Shown here in pieces: positions 51,132-63,555 of a stretch of DNA of 64,000 nt. Location: positions 62,001 through 126,000 of the forward strand of contig VZSF01003941.1 in assembly GCA_013398295.1 (NCBI GenBank), read 5' to 3'. The notes under the pieces are model-generated. The model did no database searches, was not told where the DNA came from, and saw only the letters and a program-made list of their open reading frames with translations. The stretch comes from Chionis minor (taxonomy: Eukaryota; Chordata; Aves; Charadriiformes; Chionididae). The stretch's first letter is position 1; the number at the start of each line of letters is the position of its first letter. Both the position numbers and the translations under genes were made by a program.

Positions 51132-54100
51132 CTGCAGTCAAAACCATACACATACTTAAGTACATTTATCATGACACTTGGAAAAAAGTCCAAGTTACAG
51201 AAACATCTGCAAAGGAGCCCACAGCTGTCAGTGTCTTGGAACCTGCAGTTTAATAGAAAGTACTGCACTATTTACATGCACCAATACTTTAAAGTTGCAT
51301 AGGCTTTAAAGCAGGTCAGTAAAAAAGAAATAGAAGTCAGTATATACATGGTTCACAAATGAGAAGACAAATACAGCTAGGTAGGGAACAAGCACTGAGA
51401 GCTTCTGCTTTATGTGGAATAGTTGGAGACTTCTAGTGGGATTATAGCCTAAAGGTTTTAGCACTGGAGTGGACTCTTGGGCTGTGAGATCCAATTCCAC
51501 TGAAATCCCATTTGAAGATGCACTAGGAGTCTGTTTCTCATAAAAGCACCCGAGGTCTGAGCAGAAGCATCATGTACATTGCAAAGGAACAACTCACCAA
51601 CTCCCAGATGATTTATAGCAGTTCACCTAACCTCACATTTAGAGAAGAAAAATCACAGTTTGAAATGACACCCTAGAAATCACTGTCTTATTCAGCAGCA
51701 GCTTAGAATACGTTTACCATGAAACAGCTGTCGCATGACTGGAAATCACAAAGCCAGGGGAAAAAGTCTGTAATAAAACAAGTCTGAAATGACACAATCA
51801 CAGAGGACAGGTCAGAAAGCTACAGGAATTGTAAGACGAGATTTTTCTCTGAAGATACTGGCCTACAACTTCAATATTGAATTGCTGCATGCCTCACAAA
51901 AGTTTTCGTAATATGCTCTATCTCAATAATTTACTCTGTTGGCATGTGTTTTCTGATTTCATGTTCTAGAAATAACCAAGATACTCCCTTTGAAAACAGG
52001 ATCTGGCATCCTTAAAAAATGCCCTTCACTCTTTCTGTCAAGCCTGATAACACCAGTGTCAGAATTGGGTACCTAAAAGAACATACATTGTCATGAATTA
52101 CAGTACTTTCTAGAGTCCTAGTGATAAGATGTAAACTTAAACTGTATCTTAAAACTATTCCAAATAATGAACACATCTATTTCTTCTTGTAAGTGAAGAA
52201 AACAAAGTATAACAATACATCCAGACGAGAACTGAACAGCAGTATACTTGCAATGAAAACTGGCTGAGTCATATTTCACTCTGTTCATAGCTGTTTTGAC
52301 TGAATGATTGTAATCTTAGTCTAGCTAAACTCTGAAGCTTCGATGTTTTAAATGCCAGATGACAAATACATTTAATATCCTGAAGCTGCTTTTCAGAGTG
52401 AGTAAATTCTTTTTTAAGTGAAAGTTAGGGAAACAAGTGTTTATAATATTTTCAAGTCCAGATTGCTTTGACTTCTCTGCAGTGTTGCCTATCTGAACTA
52501 CATGTTTGGACCTGTGATCTCACAGAGTACTTTCACTGTGATTTGTAGGCAGAAAAGTACTAAATGAACACAAAACAGGGGGCAACAGAACGATTCAAAC
52601 AAAAATGTCAATATTTTTCTTGCTCTTTGGTGTTGAATTTCAAAATGAAAGTTACTTATACAGCAAGTTACTGTATGACAGAAATCTGCCTTTGCAACTG
52701 AATTAATTTTTTTCTCATTTGACTTTGTTGCTATTTCCTCTTCTATGTTCTCACATAGAACCCTCTCCCATAAATTACATATGTCTAACCTGGGCTAGTT
52801 GACATATTCCATAGTCTAAAGCCCAGGCTGGAATCCTCCCCTCTGCCATCAGAGCAATGCACTCCACTCCCTTTTCTGTTGGTCCTTTGTCACTCTCCAG
52901 CAATTTCCTTCCATGAGCACGGAAAGCCAAGTAAGGTCTCCCGCAATTCACTGAAAGAGCACCAGCATCATGGCCTATTACAGTGCCCACAAGAGAGAAT
53001 CAACATCTCACATTAAGTGAGGGTCCGTTCACTGGACAGTTAATTGCAACTAAGACTTACGCTCTATACTTGTCTGTAATGTTTCAGGAAAGGAAGGACA
53101 CATGCCTGTAAGATACAGCTGGAGCCCATGTCTCCTCTTTGCCTTGCTGTGGCCCAGAACATCAGCTATGTTTAAAAAAACAGGAACTGTGAAGCACCAT
53201 TATTGGTCGTTTTATACACAAAGCCTAACTAACAGATTGTCTTCTTCTGGGTAGCATCACTGCACATAGCAGGGTACCAGACATGAAGCAGTTGCTTCAT
53301 TTGAGGCAATGACATGTGACGAGAGTTGCTGATGTGTGAAACGCATGTCATGGTGCAAGAGAGCCCACTTCTAATATTCTGCGCCTGCAATTTGCACCTG
53401 TATACTGCAATAAAACAGAGAAGCAAACAATACTGTACTAGCAGTGAGTGTTAACTGAAGTGTCACCATTTTTAAACAAAAAGCCTTTATGATTTTAATT
53501 TTGGTATTATGTATGTAAGCAATGTTAAAACTTCCAAAAGCAAGCATACCACTACAGGGGTACATCTCACACGTGCAACATCTTAATTGTTGTGATCTCC
53601 ACTACGCTTTAGTCAGAAAAGCGACTGCTGGTGTTCATGTGGTCTGAATAAGGTCCTAAATCACATCTGTGCACATAGTTGGTCACAAAAGACAGGAAAT
53701 GGAAATTATTCATGCAGTTAAAACACATGCCAGAGGATTCTATCTTCTGAATGACTGACTGTTGTAAGTCTTTCTTCCAAGTCACTTCCAGCAGGTAAGC
53801 AATGGGGTTGCTAAGTTTATACAGAACACAGGTGACACCAAGACCAAAAGACAAAGCAGGGAGGATTTAAAAGGCCTGGCTTCAATGTCTGCTTTTTCCA
53901 GTAAGCACCTGAAAAGCTGTGCAAATAAGCAGTGACGTGTGTCAAATTTACCTGAAAACCTAGATTTTCATAAACTGCATAACTACTAAATATCAAGCAA
54001 ATAGAAATGCCTCTATCGCTTTAAAAAAAGGACAAAAACCAAGGACTGAAATGCATCCAAGTGCTAATGTTTGGAAGTATAGATGTGAATATGACTAGGA

Positions 54101-57100
54101 AAATAATGCAAAATAGCTAGAGTTATTTGGGTTACTGGAGGACCGCAACTCTTCTACTTTTCCTAAGTGATGAAACTTTAAGTGACTTTAAGTCCAAATA
54201 TTTATGACCAAGGTTTATCAATTTCACTGGCCTATGGGCAGCTACACATCTTTCTTAATTAGATGGTTCGTCATATTTACTTTTAACAGAGTTGAGAAAC
54301 TGTCTTTTCAGCTGTTAAAGTGCTCAGATGTGAAGCAACTACATTGCTTTCTCCATGAATCCATCAAGAGGCAGCCTGAGGCAGATACAGATTGGCATTC
54401 ATGAAACTCAGAAGCCTAGTTCATAGAATCATAGAATCATCTAGGTTGGAAGGGACATTTAAGATCGAGTCCAACCATTAACCTAACACTGCCAAAAACC
54501 ACCACTAAACCATGTCCCTCAGCACCACGTCTACCCATCTTTTAAATCCATCTAGGAATGGCAATTCCACCACTTCCCTGGGCAGCCTGTTCCAATGTTT
54601 GATAATGTTTGACAACCCTTTCGGTGAAGAAATCTTTTCCAATATTCAATCTAAACCTCCCCTGGCACAACTTGAGGCTGTTTCCTCTCGTTCCACCACT
54701 TGTTACTTGGGAGAAGAGATTGACTCCCACCTCTCTACCATCTCCTCTCAGGTAATTGTAGAGAGTGATAAGGTCTCCCCTCAGCCTCGTTTTCTCCAGA
54801 CTAAACAATCCCAGTTCCCTCAGCCACTCCATGTAAGACTTGTGCTCTAGACCCCTCACCAGCTTCACCACCCTTCTCTGGACACGCTCCAGCACCTCAA
54901 TGTCTTTCTTGTAGTGAGGGGCCCAAAACTGAACACAGTAGTGAGATGCGGCCTCACCAGTGCTGAGTACAGCTGGACAATCACCTCCCTAGTCCTGCTG
55001 GCCACACTATTCTCGACACAAGCCAGGATACTACTGGCCTTCTTTGCAACCTGGGCACACTGCTGGCTCATATTCCATCAGCTGTTGACCAATATCCCAC
55101 GTTCTTTTCTGCCGGGCAGCTTTCCAGCCACTCTTCCCCAAGCCAGTAGCACTGCATGGGGTTCTTCTGACCCAACTGCAGAACCCAGCACTTGGCCTTG
55201 AACTCCATACCATGGACCTCAGCCCATCAATAGAGCCTGTCCAGATCCCTCTGTAGGGCCTTAGTGTTGTCTGCAAACTTACTGAGGGTGCACTCAATCC
55301 CCTCATACAGGTTGTTGATAAAGATATTAAACAGAATGGGAACCCAAACCAAGCTCCGGAAAACACCACTTGTGACCAGCTGCCAACTGAATTTAATTCC
55401 ATTCACCACCCCTCTTTGGGCCCAGCCTTCCAGCCAGTTTTTGACCCAGTGAAGAGTATACCCATCCAAACCATAGGTAACTAGTTTCTCCAGGAGAATG
55501 CTGTAGGAAACCGTGTTGAAGGCTTTAATAAAGTCCAAGCAGACAAAATCCACAGCCAAATGCTGCTGCAGTGCTCTCTTAGTGGCAAGTGCTCCCTGAT
55601 GTAGACTGGCTGTCCAAGCATCCCTTAACAGGTTCTGGTTACAAAGTGACTGACTCAGTCTGGATCCTGCAGCACAGAAATTACACAAATGGGGAAAGAC
55701 CCATGACATCAACAGACAAGAAGACAGACTTCGCTTGTTCCATTCCTGATTTCTTAACACCTGATGTATTTACAAGAACATTAGCTGTTTGCTCGTCTAC
55801 AGTTGAGATAACCTGTTTGGAATGAAAAAGTTGCAGTGTTTGGACTTAAAAGCTCACTTAAATGAGCACAGAAACAAGGCAACAACACTGGAAAATACCT
55901 TCTCAGAACACACCAACCTACAGGTACAGGGACAGCACCTAACCCACTCTAGTAGCACAGTACTGGCCCTTGCCTCCCCTACTGAGCAACAGCCAGAAGT
56001 CAAGCGTCACACCCAGCCATAGCCATGGCTTCCACTAGGCTGGATCCAGGACAGGAAACAGACCTTCTCTTACAAAAGGCCTTTGCCACCAGGTGCCATG
56101 GTAATAGGGAATGTTACAGCTTTGAGATTAAAAACAGCTACAGTCCTCATCTGCTGCAGGCCACAAAAAATGTCCATTATCTTCCCATGAAAGAGATGAA
56201 ACAATTCACTGTACATCTTTCCTACCAACACCAGAGGAAATGATCACCTGTAGATTGACCCTTAACACATTACATGACAGACAATTAAAGATAGACTGCC
56301 TGATCTGGAAAATAGGAAAGTCTTCAAAAACTAAATTAGCTATTCAGCTCATTCACACACTGTCAGTTCTGAATAAAAAACAGGATAAAGATTTCACAGA
56401 CAGAAAGTAAAATTTCTTTCCCAACCTGAGGTACAGAAAAGGGTAATGACTTTCAGGCAGCACCAAGCACTTCCTCCTCACAAACACTGTAAACATCAGA
56501 ACCTTTTTAAGATACCATTTTAAGACAGTGGTAGCACACATTCATTCATTGTTTCAGTGACTGAGCCATAAGTGTTCATAGTGCTTCTAACTTTTGTTCA
56601 ACCATACTTACGTTTTAAGAAAAGCAACCGATCAACAGGAGACATGGTTTTCAACACTGTTCCAGGCTCCTTCTTTGCAGTGGCATTAAGGCTACTGAAA
56701 ACATCTGGTCAGAGATGAAAAGGGACAGTTTAGGGAGACTGCCAATGGAAGAACACGGCTGTACTGTCAATAAGATTTTACAAATAAAACATCAGAGGCA
56801 ATTTTGCAGGACAGGGTATTTGGGTTTTGCCTCTTTTCTCTGAATTCCACCCATGTCCTGGGGAAGGTCACACTGTCACACTCCACTTTCCAACTTCATG
56901 GGACAAACTTTTGCTGAGGAAAGGCTACTCACTCTGTATGCTTTAAACCTTATACTCTTTGGATAGCAAGGAGATGCTGGATCCCAGTGTGGCCAAGGAA
57001 CTACACAATCGAGCACAACCCCAAGTAAGCACCTCCCATTACTCAAAAAACACCCCTCTATCAGATGAGAACAGAGTCAGGCAGCCGACTACAACTGCAG

Positions 57101-60100
57101 ATGCTAGCTACAGAGCACCTGCACAATACTGTCTAGCAATTCTACACACATCTCACAGTGGTGTTTCAGATCTGATCTGACCATTTTCCACAGCACCCTA
57201 CTATAATATTCTTGGTGGCAACTCTCAGGAAAGGAATTATTAAAAGGTAGCTGGGTGAAATGTGATGGCTGGTGTTGCCCTGCTCACCTGTAACTCAGCA
57301 GGCGACAGGGTTTCGCCATGGTTATTTGGCTTTGTGGGTCTGTGTCCCATTAGGGAACTCCCTGCCTTAATCATGCCAAGCATCACTTAAGGATGAAATA
57401 CCAGCTCAAAGACAAAAGGACCTCTAAGCAGAACTTGTTAACCCACCTTTAAAGTACCAAAACCCAGAGAATTTTTCAGACTGCCTGAGACAGAAAGATC
57501 ACCAGGTACATCAACTAGAAAAATGTTTCAAATTTTCCAGGTACCCAATGTTCCTTGCCTGCCGAATGTCCTGCCAGAGCACTCACACCCAACAGTGACT
57601 GAAAGGAGAGAGCAGCTATATTGTGTAGATGTGATGGTGTAGGGATATAAGCAAGATAAGCTCTACAGGAAGAAATAAGCTGTATTGAAATAACTGACAG
57701 AGCTGGAAAAAAGCATCAGACAAACTTTCAGGCCTGAAAGGCTATCTTCAGAACTGAAAAAGAAACCTCTTATGTTCATAAATCACCACTGCTATACCAA
57801 TATTACAACAATGCTGTCAGAGAACAGTACTCATGCCTGAAAAGCTGATTTTATCCAGCTGATTTGGTAAAAAGTCCTGCTCTTACTTAGAGATCACACT
57901 TTATTTAAAAGGAGAGCAGGAGAAAGCAAAATTTCACAGCACTCTCACCGGTACCTTCTTTAAGCCGGGCTTCTAGTGGCTTCTGTAGAATGGACTGAAG
58001 AACTGTCACAAAGTGCTTATAATGGTTAAGTATGCGCTCAAACGAAAGAGGTGTCGGATGCCACTGTTCTAACAGGCGCCTGGGTTCCTGCACTTCCTTG
58101 TCAATTTCTGTGTACTTCTGAGGGCAGAAAGCCAGATTCTTCAATTAGTAGAGACAGCAACATGAACAGACTTTTCCCTCCCAGCTCCCACACACCACTA
58201 AGCAAGGACAACTCCATCACTAGGTAAACACACTGGCTATAACAGGCAAGCCTCTGTGTTCAGCCTGCCCATTAGCTCATTAGCCTGCCCATTAGCTCCT
58301 CCCGACAGTGGAGCCAGGGGCTACCCAAGATGTGGAGAATCCAGCGGTCATGGTTAAAATGGGGCCCTCCAGGATATTCCAAGATGGGAATGAGTTTGAC
58401 CTGGCTAGGAACCATTGTGGGAAATCCCAGCAACGGGAAAATTAAGCCACTAAGTTAAAAGCAACAAAGAACAAAATCCAACCTCGCCCACAAAAAACTC
58501 CAAAACTATGAAGAGCAGTTTCCCATGTGGAGTTATGTTGCTAGCACACGCAGCAGAATCCTAGGGCTGTATCACTCACAACAATGCAAACTGTCAAGTC
58601 TGCTAAGTTGCAAGGGCATAAAAATGCACCACATGCCTTCCCATAAAGAACGGCATCCTTTGGCTTGTGTCAAGGCATAAGTACATGACAACACACCCTT
58701 CCCAAGGAAGGTGAAGAAGATCACTAGGAAAAAGAGGCGGACCTAGGCATAGGCAAAAAGGAAAACATTGCCCCTCCAGTAAAATGATGGCTGCTTCTCA
58801 GGGTGATTATGACCTCTTGCAATGAAGGAAATGAGGCAATTTAGCCTTCCTCCTAAGGTTCCCTAGGGGGCTGCCTTTCCTCAGACCTTCGTATTACACT
58901 GCACAAGGAAAGACCTGATACAGCATTTATCTTCAAGATTAAGAGATATGTATAATTCTGTTCCATATATGCTTATAATTAACATTAATTTCATACAGTC
59001 TTGAAATCAATGCCATAGCAGGAAGATCTAACAGCTCAAAAATCAGAAATCAAACCGGTTCACCAAAATACCAACAAAAAGAAGATTAAAAAGCAGTGAG
59101 AAAGATGCTGCTTACATACAGAAGGATCTACAGAGGAGACCACTAGAGCAGTTTATCAGGGACTATGAGGATAAGGGGTAGAAAGATGATACAATATCAC
59201 CTCCAGCAACTGAATAGGATCACTGTGTTGTTGTATTTGTTTGATTTGACATGAGAACATCTCCAGGGCTGCAAGCTTTTCTTGACAGGACTCCAGCTGC
59301 TGTTGATGTGCTTCCAGGGCTTGCTGAGTCTTTTCGTCAATGAAGTTTTTTGCCAGACTCTCCTCTTCCCGAAGCAGTAACTGGAGTTCAGTCATTTTGT
59401 CTGACAGCTGTCTTTTGCTCATAATGGCATGTGCCTATAGATGAAGCAGAAGAGTGTTCCCCTCATAATCAACAGACCATAAACATTTCAGACATTTCTC
59501 TCCCAGGCTTTCAATGTTATATTTCGGTTGAATTTTACTGACTGCATCTCTTGAGAAATGGGTGTTTAACCCTTATGGGAATGCAGCCAGGATTTACCTG
59601 CTGATGCCCTGGATGGAAAAGCTTGAGGGCAGACTCCAAGAGACTGATTTATGCAGAAAACTCTGTTTTCAGCTGGAATGTAACAGGGCCAGGTACCAAC
59701 TGCTACAAGCAGCAGACCTGGTCCTTCAGTAGTAACACTTTGTCCCCTTTTAAAGCAAGCTAGGGACAGGGAGCTGCTAGGAAAAGAAAGCCTCCAAAAT
59801 GAAATGACATCAAACCACAATGTCCCAAACCTCTACAGAGCTCCCTACTGCTCCTACTGACATTTCCGTAGTAGAGATGCATAGAGATGCTTCTTAGATC
59901 AAAAGTAATTTCATGCTCAGTAAATGAGGTGGAGGAGCTTAGCATACATTCCTGTTCTTAAGACAGAATCAATAGAGCTGTTCCTGTGTTTACTTAACTC
60001 TGAAGTCAGATTTTTGAATAATGCAGTTCAGTGCAATGCAACATACATCAGTGAAGCCAAATAACATATGCAGCTGGAGCTATTTACTATTCCTCTGTAC

Positions 60101-60432
60101 AAAAATTTCAGCATTGTTCTTCCAGAGATGTTAGACTGATCAGGGAGTGAGGGCCAGCCTTTTGGAGACTCTTTCCCTTATTCTCTTCCTCTGATAGTAA
60201 CATATTTTGATGGATACAGGGAATATACTCTTTTCCTGAGAAGCAGTAGGTTCTGGGTCTTTGAATAGGTACAGAGAAAGCAAAATGTCTGTGCTTGGAA
60301 AACGGCCATCCAGTGGAGAAGCAAACCATGCTTTACCTTCAGATCATTAGCAGCCTGTTCTACACTCCTTCTGTTACCAGCTTCTTGCTCTTTTCTCTCT
60401 TCTAGATCCTTCAAACACAATGCCATGAGTTC
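50596..60432 (-). CDS. TRIM14: TRIM14, coiled coil and PRY/SPRY (five last coding exons)
   Basis: TRIM14 is a RING-less tripartite-motif protein; the mammalian protein sits at mitochondria with MAVS in antiviral signalling (family knowledge). Exons in transcript order are 60432-60337, 59434-59201, 58117-57955, 56704-56612 and 51131-50596. They join in phase to 373 residues plus stop, against 442 in human, so only a first exon of about 70 residues (the B-box) is missing to the right. The coiled coil fills the first two exons. A linker ([16 protein letters not shown]) follows, then PRY ([15 protein letters not shown]) and SPRY ([51 protein letters not shown]). The order of blocks, exon sizes (96, 234, 163 bases) and linkage to NANS support TRIM14 over other TRIMs. 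Confidence 0.93.
52790..52950 (-). other. Exon-like open segment in TRIM14 intron
   Basis: This 161-base segment has a good acceptor (tgctctttcag) and a donor (CAG|gttaga). It is open in one frame: [20 protein letters not shown], then [20 protein letters not shown] and [12 protein letters not shown]. Joined after the 56612 exon it keeps the frame. Joined to the SPRY exon it shifts the frame, meeting a stop after 15 codons. No family is recognised, so whether it is ever spliced is unknown. Confidence 0.3.
54421..55620 (-). mobile_element. CR1 LINE fragment with RT portion, in TRIM14 intron
   Basis: Antisense CR1, the longest in the window. The tail tcatagaatcatagaatcat is at the left end. The body runs through ctgggcagcctgttccaatg and aggtctcccctcagcctcgt. 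The - strand then gives reverse-transcriptase remnants [37 protein letters not shown] and [20 protein letters not shown]. Frames are broken between these parts, so it is inactive and 5'-truncated. Confidence 0.92.
56612..56704 (-). CDS. TRIM14: TRIM14 linker exon, short
   Basis: Acceptor gaccag, donor AAAC|gtaagt, phase 1 at both ends. It encodes [20 protein letters not shown] and [11 protein letters not shown]. It is aligned by PGT.LKT and the L-LLK end to human TRIM14. Confidence 0.88.
56705..57954 (-). other. TRIM14 intron between linker exons
   Basis: An intron of 1.25 kb with no repeat or exon recognised. Confidence 0.7.
57955..58117 (-). CDS. TRIM14: TRIM14 linker exon
   Basis: Acceptor ccctcag, donor GAAG|gtaccg. 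It encodes [37 protein letters not shown] and [24 protein letters not shown] match the human protein. Confidence 0.92.
58118..59200 (-). other. TRIM14 intron with a short tandem duplication
   Basis: Intron of 1.08 kb. At 58262-58298 a 17-base unit (agcctgcccattagctc) occurs twice with a 20-base period. Nothing else is seen. Confidence 0.7.
59201..59434 (-). CDS. TRIM14: TRIM14 coiled-coil exon (234 bases)
   Basis: Acceptor tatag, donor GAG|gtgata. It encodes [40 protein letters not shown] and [11 protein letters not shown], 78 residues with heptad-like Leu/Ile spacing. The [19 protein letters not shown] block is close to human TRIM14. Confidence 0.93.
60337..60432 (-). CDS. TRIM14: TRIM14 coiled-coil exon (96 bases)
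   Basis: Acceptor tatag, donor AAG|gtaaag, phase 0 at both ends. It encodes [20 protein letters not shown] followed by [12 protein letters not shown]. The 96-base size is standard for the exon that follows the B-box exon in TRIM genes. Confidence 0.88.
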
Positions 60433-63114
60433 CTATACAGTAACAAAACAAAATAAAAATGTTTCATAACAACATCTGTAAAAAGCAGAAATCAGTATCC
60501 AGCTTCCTTTCCATATAGGCAAGTATGTCACTGAAACACACAGTTTATGAGGCTTATTAAGACCCGTAGTGATGAAACATAAGGATTTCACCTGCTGCTG
60601 GTGGTTATACTGGTAAGATTCAGACAGCTGTGCAAATTAGTACTATCTTCATAAGGAACAGAGAAACCTATGGTGAAAAAACATTTTTTTCTTTAAATCT
60701 CTGGCACGGTGCATTTCAAGACTACATGCTCATGCATTTAGCATTTGAAGGGCAGCTAGCCAAGTACTTTTATTCAGAGGATCAGTGGGAGGCTCTGTCT
60801 AGAGTCAAAATCCAGTGAATGTTCAGGATACTTCCCCGTACACAAAAGACCAATCAGAATTAGCCCATTATCACTGCAGTGACGCTATCGTCTGAATGCC
60901 TGTGACAACAAATACTATCAGCTTAGCTGGTAATCACAGTGTCTTTGATACTTGTGGTGTGCCCTGAGACGCACTGAAGCAGCACAGCACAGTTACTGTT
61001 CTGTTGTGTCTAGCCCCATAGTTTCTCACCCACAGTCCTCTGAAATTGGCTGTCTTCTGTCCAGCAGACTGAAAAGACTTGGTGATGCATTTTTGTCATT
61101 AGGACCATGAAAAATCCAGGCAATGCTGCCCCATGTTCCCAATGCCCTACTGTAATATAACACCCTCTCAATAAACACCAGGTAAGTTAGGTCCAAAGCT
61201 GTAGCTGTTATTGGTGTCCTTTTCTGCAGCTGGGACCCAGTCAAGGGCCTCTGCATGCACATGTACTAGCTCAATGCAACATCGCCAGGTCAGCATGGCA
61301 TTTAAACTCTACAGGGTTGACAAACTGTGTATAAGTGTTGCTTCATGGGCAACAGTTTGCGTTTGTGATTTTTTGCCTCCTTTGTTTTTGCCTCCAAAGT
61401 TTGCCTCCTTTGAAAACACATACAATTTTTAATTTGACTATGAGAGACCCAGAAGAAAATGGTCTCACAGCAGAAGTCAGAGACTCTGTATCTGGAAGTC
61501 CCTTCTCTCAGGCACATCCATACAAGCAGATAAATGTTCTTGTATGCAGCAAGACATGCATGTTATACCATCCATTCCAGCCACAGTTTTCTACTCCTGT
61601 CCCTGAAGGACCAGAAGGGTTCTGCACCGCTGGGAGACTCAGGAGTTCTACTAGCCATCAGCCTTCCTCAATTTATTTTGCAGTCTAGACCTCATTCCCT
61701 TCCTCAAAGACTGACAAAAGCCACAGAGCCAACCCAATCTTCCTTCTCTGCTTGTAAAACACATCATCTCAGGCACTCACCCCCTCACAACGTGATCATA
61801 TGCAAATACTTTTGCCAACCCCAAGCATTTCTGGTTAAGCATTATTTTCTTCACAGAGGTGAACACAACAGCTGATTCCTAGCAGTGGAGACACCGTGTC
61901 TGCAACACTGGCAGGCAACCCATGTCATTCACCCTGAGGAACCACCTCCAAAAACATTCCTTTAGGGTTTGCCTAGATGCCCCAAGCATTGTAAAAGCAA
62001 GGTTTTCTGAGAGATGAGACTCCCAGCTCCAGTCACACTCACAGGACACATATCAAGTGCACCGCATGCTGATGTTACGTCCTGCACACAAGAGCACAGG
62101 GAGTATCCTTCCAGATGATTTTATAAAACCTTAGATCCAGGAATGAACCAGCTGATGGACCTCATACAATGGTTCTCATCCCTTCTTAGCATCCACAGCT
62201 AGGATTTGCTAAAAGCACAGAGGAAGATTCTCACATGCTGCCTGTTGATGTCACATCACAAGGGCTGCACAGAATAACTGCTCCCAGCAAACAAGATCAC
62301 TAGTTAAGGTACGATCTCTTAGGCTTCAACTACTTGTGACAGTTTGTGTCTGAAATCTCTGCAGCCCGAAGCCAGCAGATGTCAGCAGAGACTTCCTAGG
62401 GACAGTGTCACGTGGGGCCCCAAGTTTATACCCTGCTTACTTCCTGTTTTGGCACAAAGACAAATAACTACTTATCAACAGCATCTGCTCCTCTGTGTCC
62501 AACAGACCCGCAGGGCACCAGCACAACTTATTGCTTTGTGCACTTTACCCTGGCTCAAATCAAGTTGCCTCAGTACACATTGCCCCAGTGTCACAAAGGG
62601 AATGCAAACACTGTAATGAGTTCCTAGGCCCAAGAGGGATACTTCAGGTGAAAGCACACCAGCAGGCACGAACAGTTGCTCTGAGTTGCTCTGACACCGT
62701 CAGCGGTCATTCCCTTGTGCAGCTGCTTTGCCCTCTGCTTTTGTACTGCTCTCTTAACATGAAGTGCGATAATATGCCAGAGGAATTTAGCATGACTTGT
62801 CCATCTGCTCACAATCTGTGGGAACTAGGAAACTCCTAGTAACATGGCTCCAAAATACCAGGGAAGGGGTGGAAAGGAGCTCTCTGAAATCGTAGAGAGA
62901 ATAATAAATTCTGAACATCAAACCTCTGTGTTTCTATTTCTTAAGCTCCCCAAGCTTAGCACCATAGCACGCAGACCTCAGCAAGCCTCCTGGCAGGCTT
63001 GAAAAGAGGCAGAGTATAACAAGCAGGAAGTATTGGGCAAGCTTGCAAAGCCTCCTTAATGCTACTTGATGGACAGCTAAATTGGGACATACAAAAAGCT
63101 CAGGGAAGAACTCC
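60433..63114. other. Presumed TRIM14 intron, no B-box exon seen
   Basis: I looked on the - strand for the Cys/His pattern of a B-box exon and found none. No CpG island appears either, so the TRIM14 promoter is probably beyond the right edge. Open frames at 61.3-61.9 and 62.3-62.8 kb lack family resemblance. Confidence 0.6.
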
Positions 63115-63555
63115 TGTGCTGGCTGTGGCTGGGATGAAGTTAATTTTCCTCACAGAGGCTCGTACAGTGCCGTGTTTTAGATGTGAGACGGGACACAAGC
63201 AGGCAGATGACCTGAACTAACTGAAGATATTCCCTGCCTTATAACATCATGCTCAGCAACAAAATGGGGAGGAGGGGATTTAGGCAGGTTAGCCATCTTT
63301 TGTTCAGGAACTGTCTGGGCTTGGAACTTGGTCTACCTGTGGGAGATGGTGAGTGATCGTCTTTGCATTGCTTGTTTTGTTCTCTTTCCCTGTTCTGCCT
63401 CTTCTCCTTTGCTTATTAAACTATTTTTATCTCAACCAATGAGTTTTCTTGGGCTTAGTCTTCCTTTTCTCTCCCTTTGTCCCACTGGGCAAGGCAGGGG
63501 TAGTGAGCAGGCAGCTGTGTGGTGCTGAGCTGCCCACCAGTATGAATCCACAACA
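63115..63555 (+). mobile_element. Solo LTR, avian ERVL type
   Basis: It starts TGTGCTGGCTGTGGCTGGGA followed by gttaattttcctcacag, the characteristic start of avian ERVL LTRs. It ends with gctgtgtggtgctgagctgc and a terminal CCACAACA. An internal ATTAAA (63415-63420) precedes the typical tttatctcaaccaatgag. Flanking bases actcc (63110-63114) and acacc (63556-63560) could be a 5-base target duplication with one change. No internal viral genes adjoin it within the window. Confidence 0.85.

Larger units (their letters stand above)
51132..56611 (-). other. TRIM14 last intron
   Basis: It is 5.5 kb and holds a CR1 element (54421-55620) and an exon-like open segment (52790-52950). The rest is unremarkable. 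Confidence 0.7.

Noticed and set aside
55227..55760. A 177-codon - strand open frame with reverse-transcriptase motifs
   Set aside because: It is the degraded RT region of a CR1 element. It is recorded as a mobile element, not as a gene.
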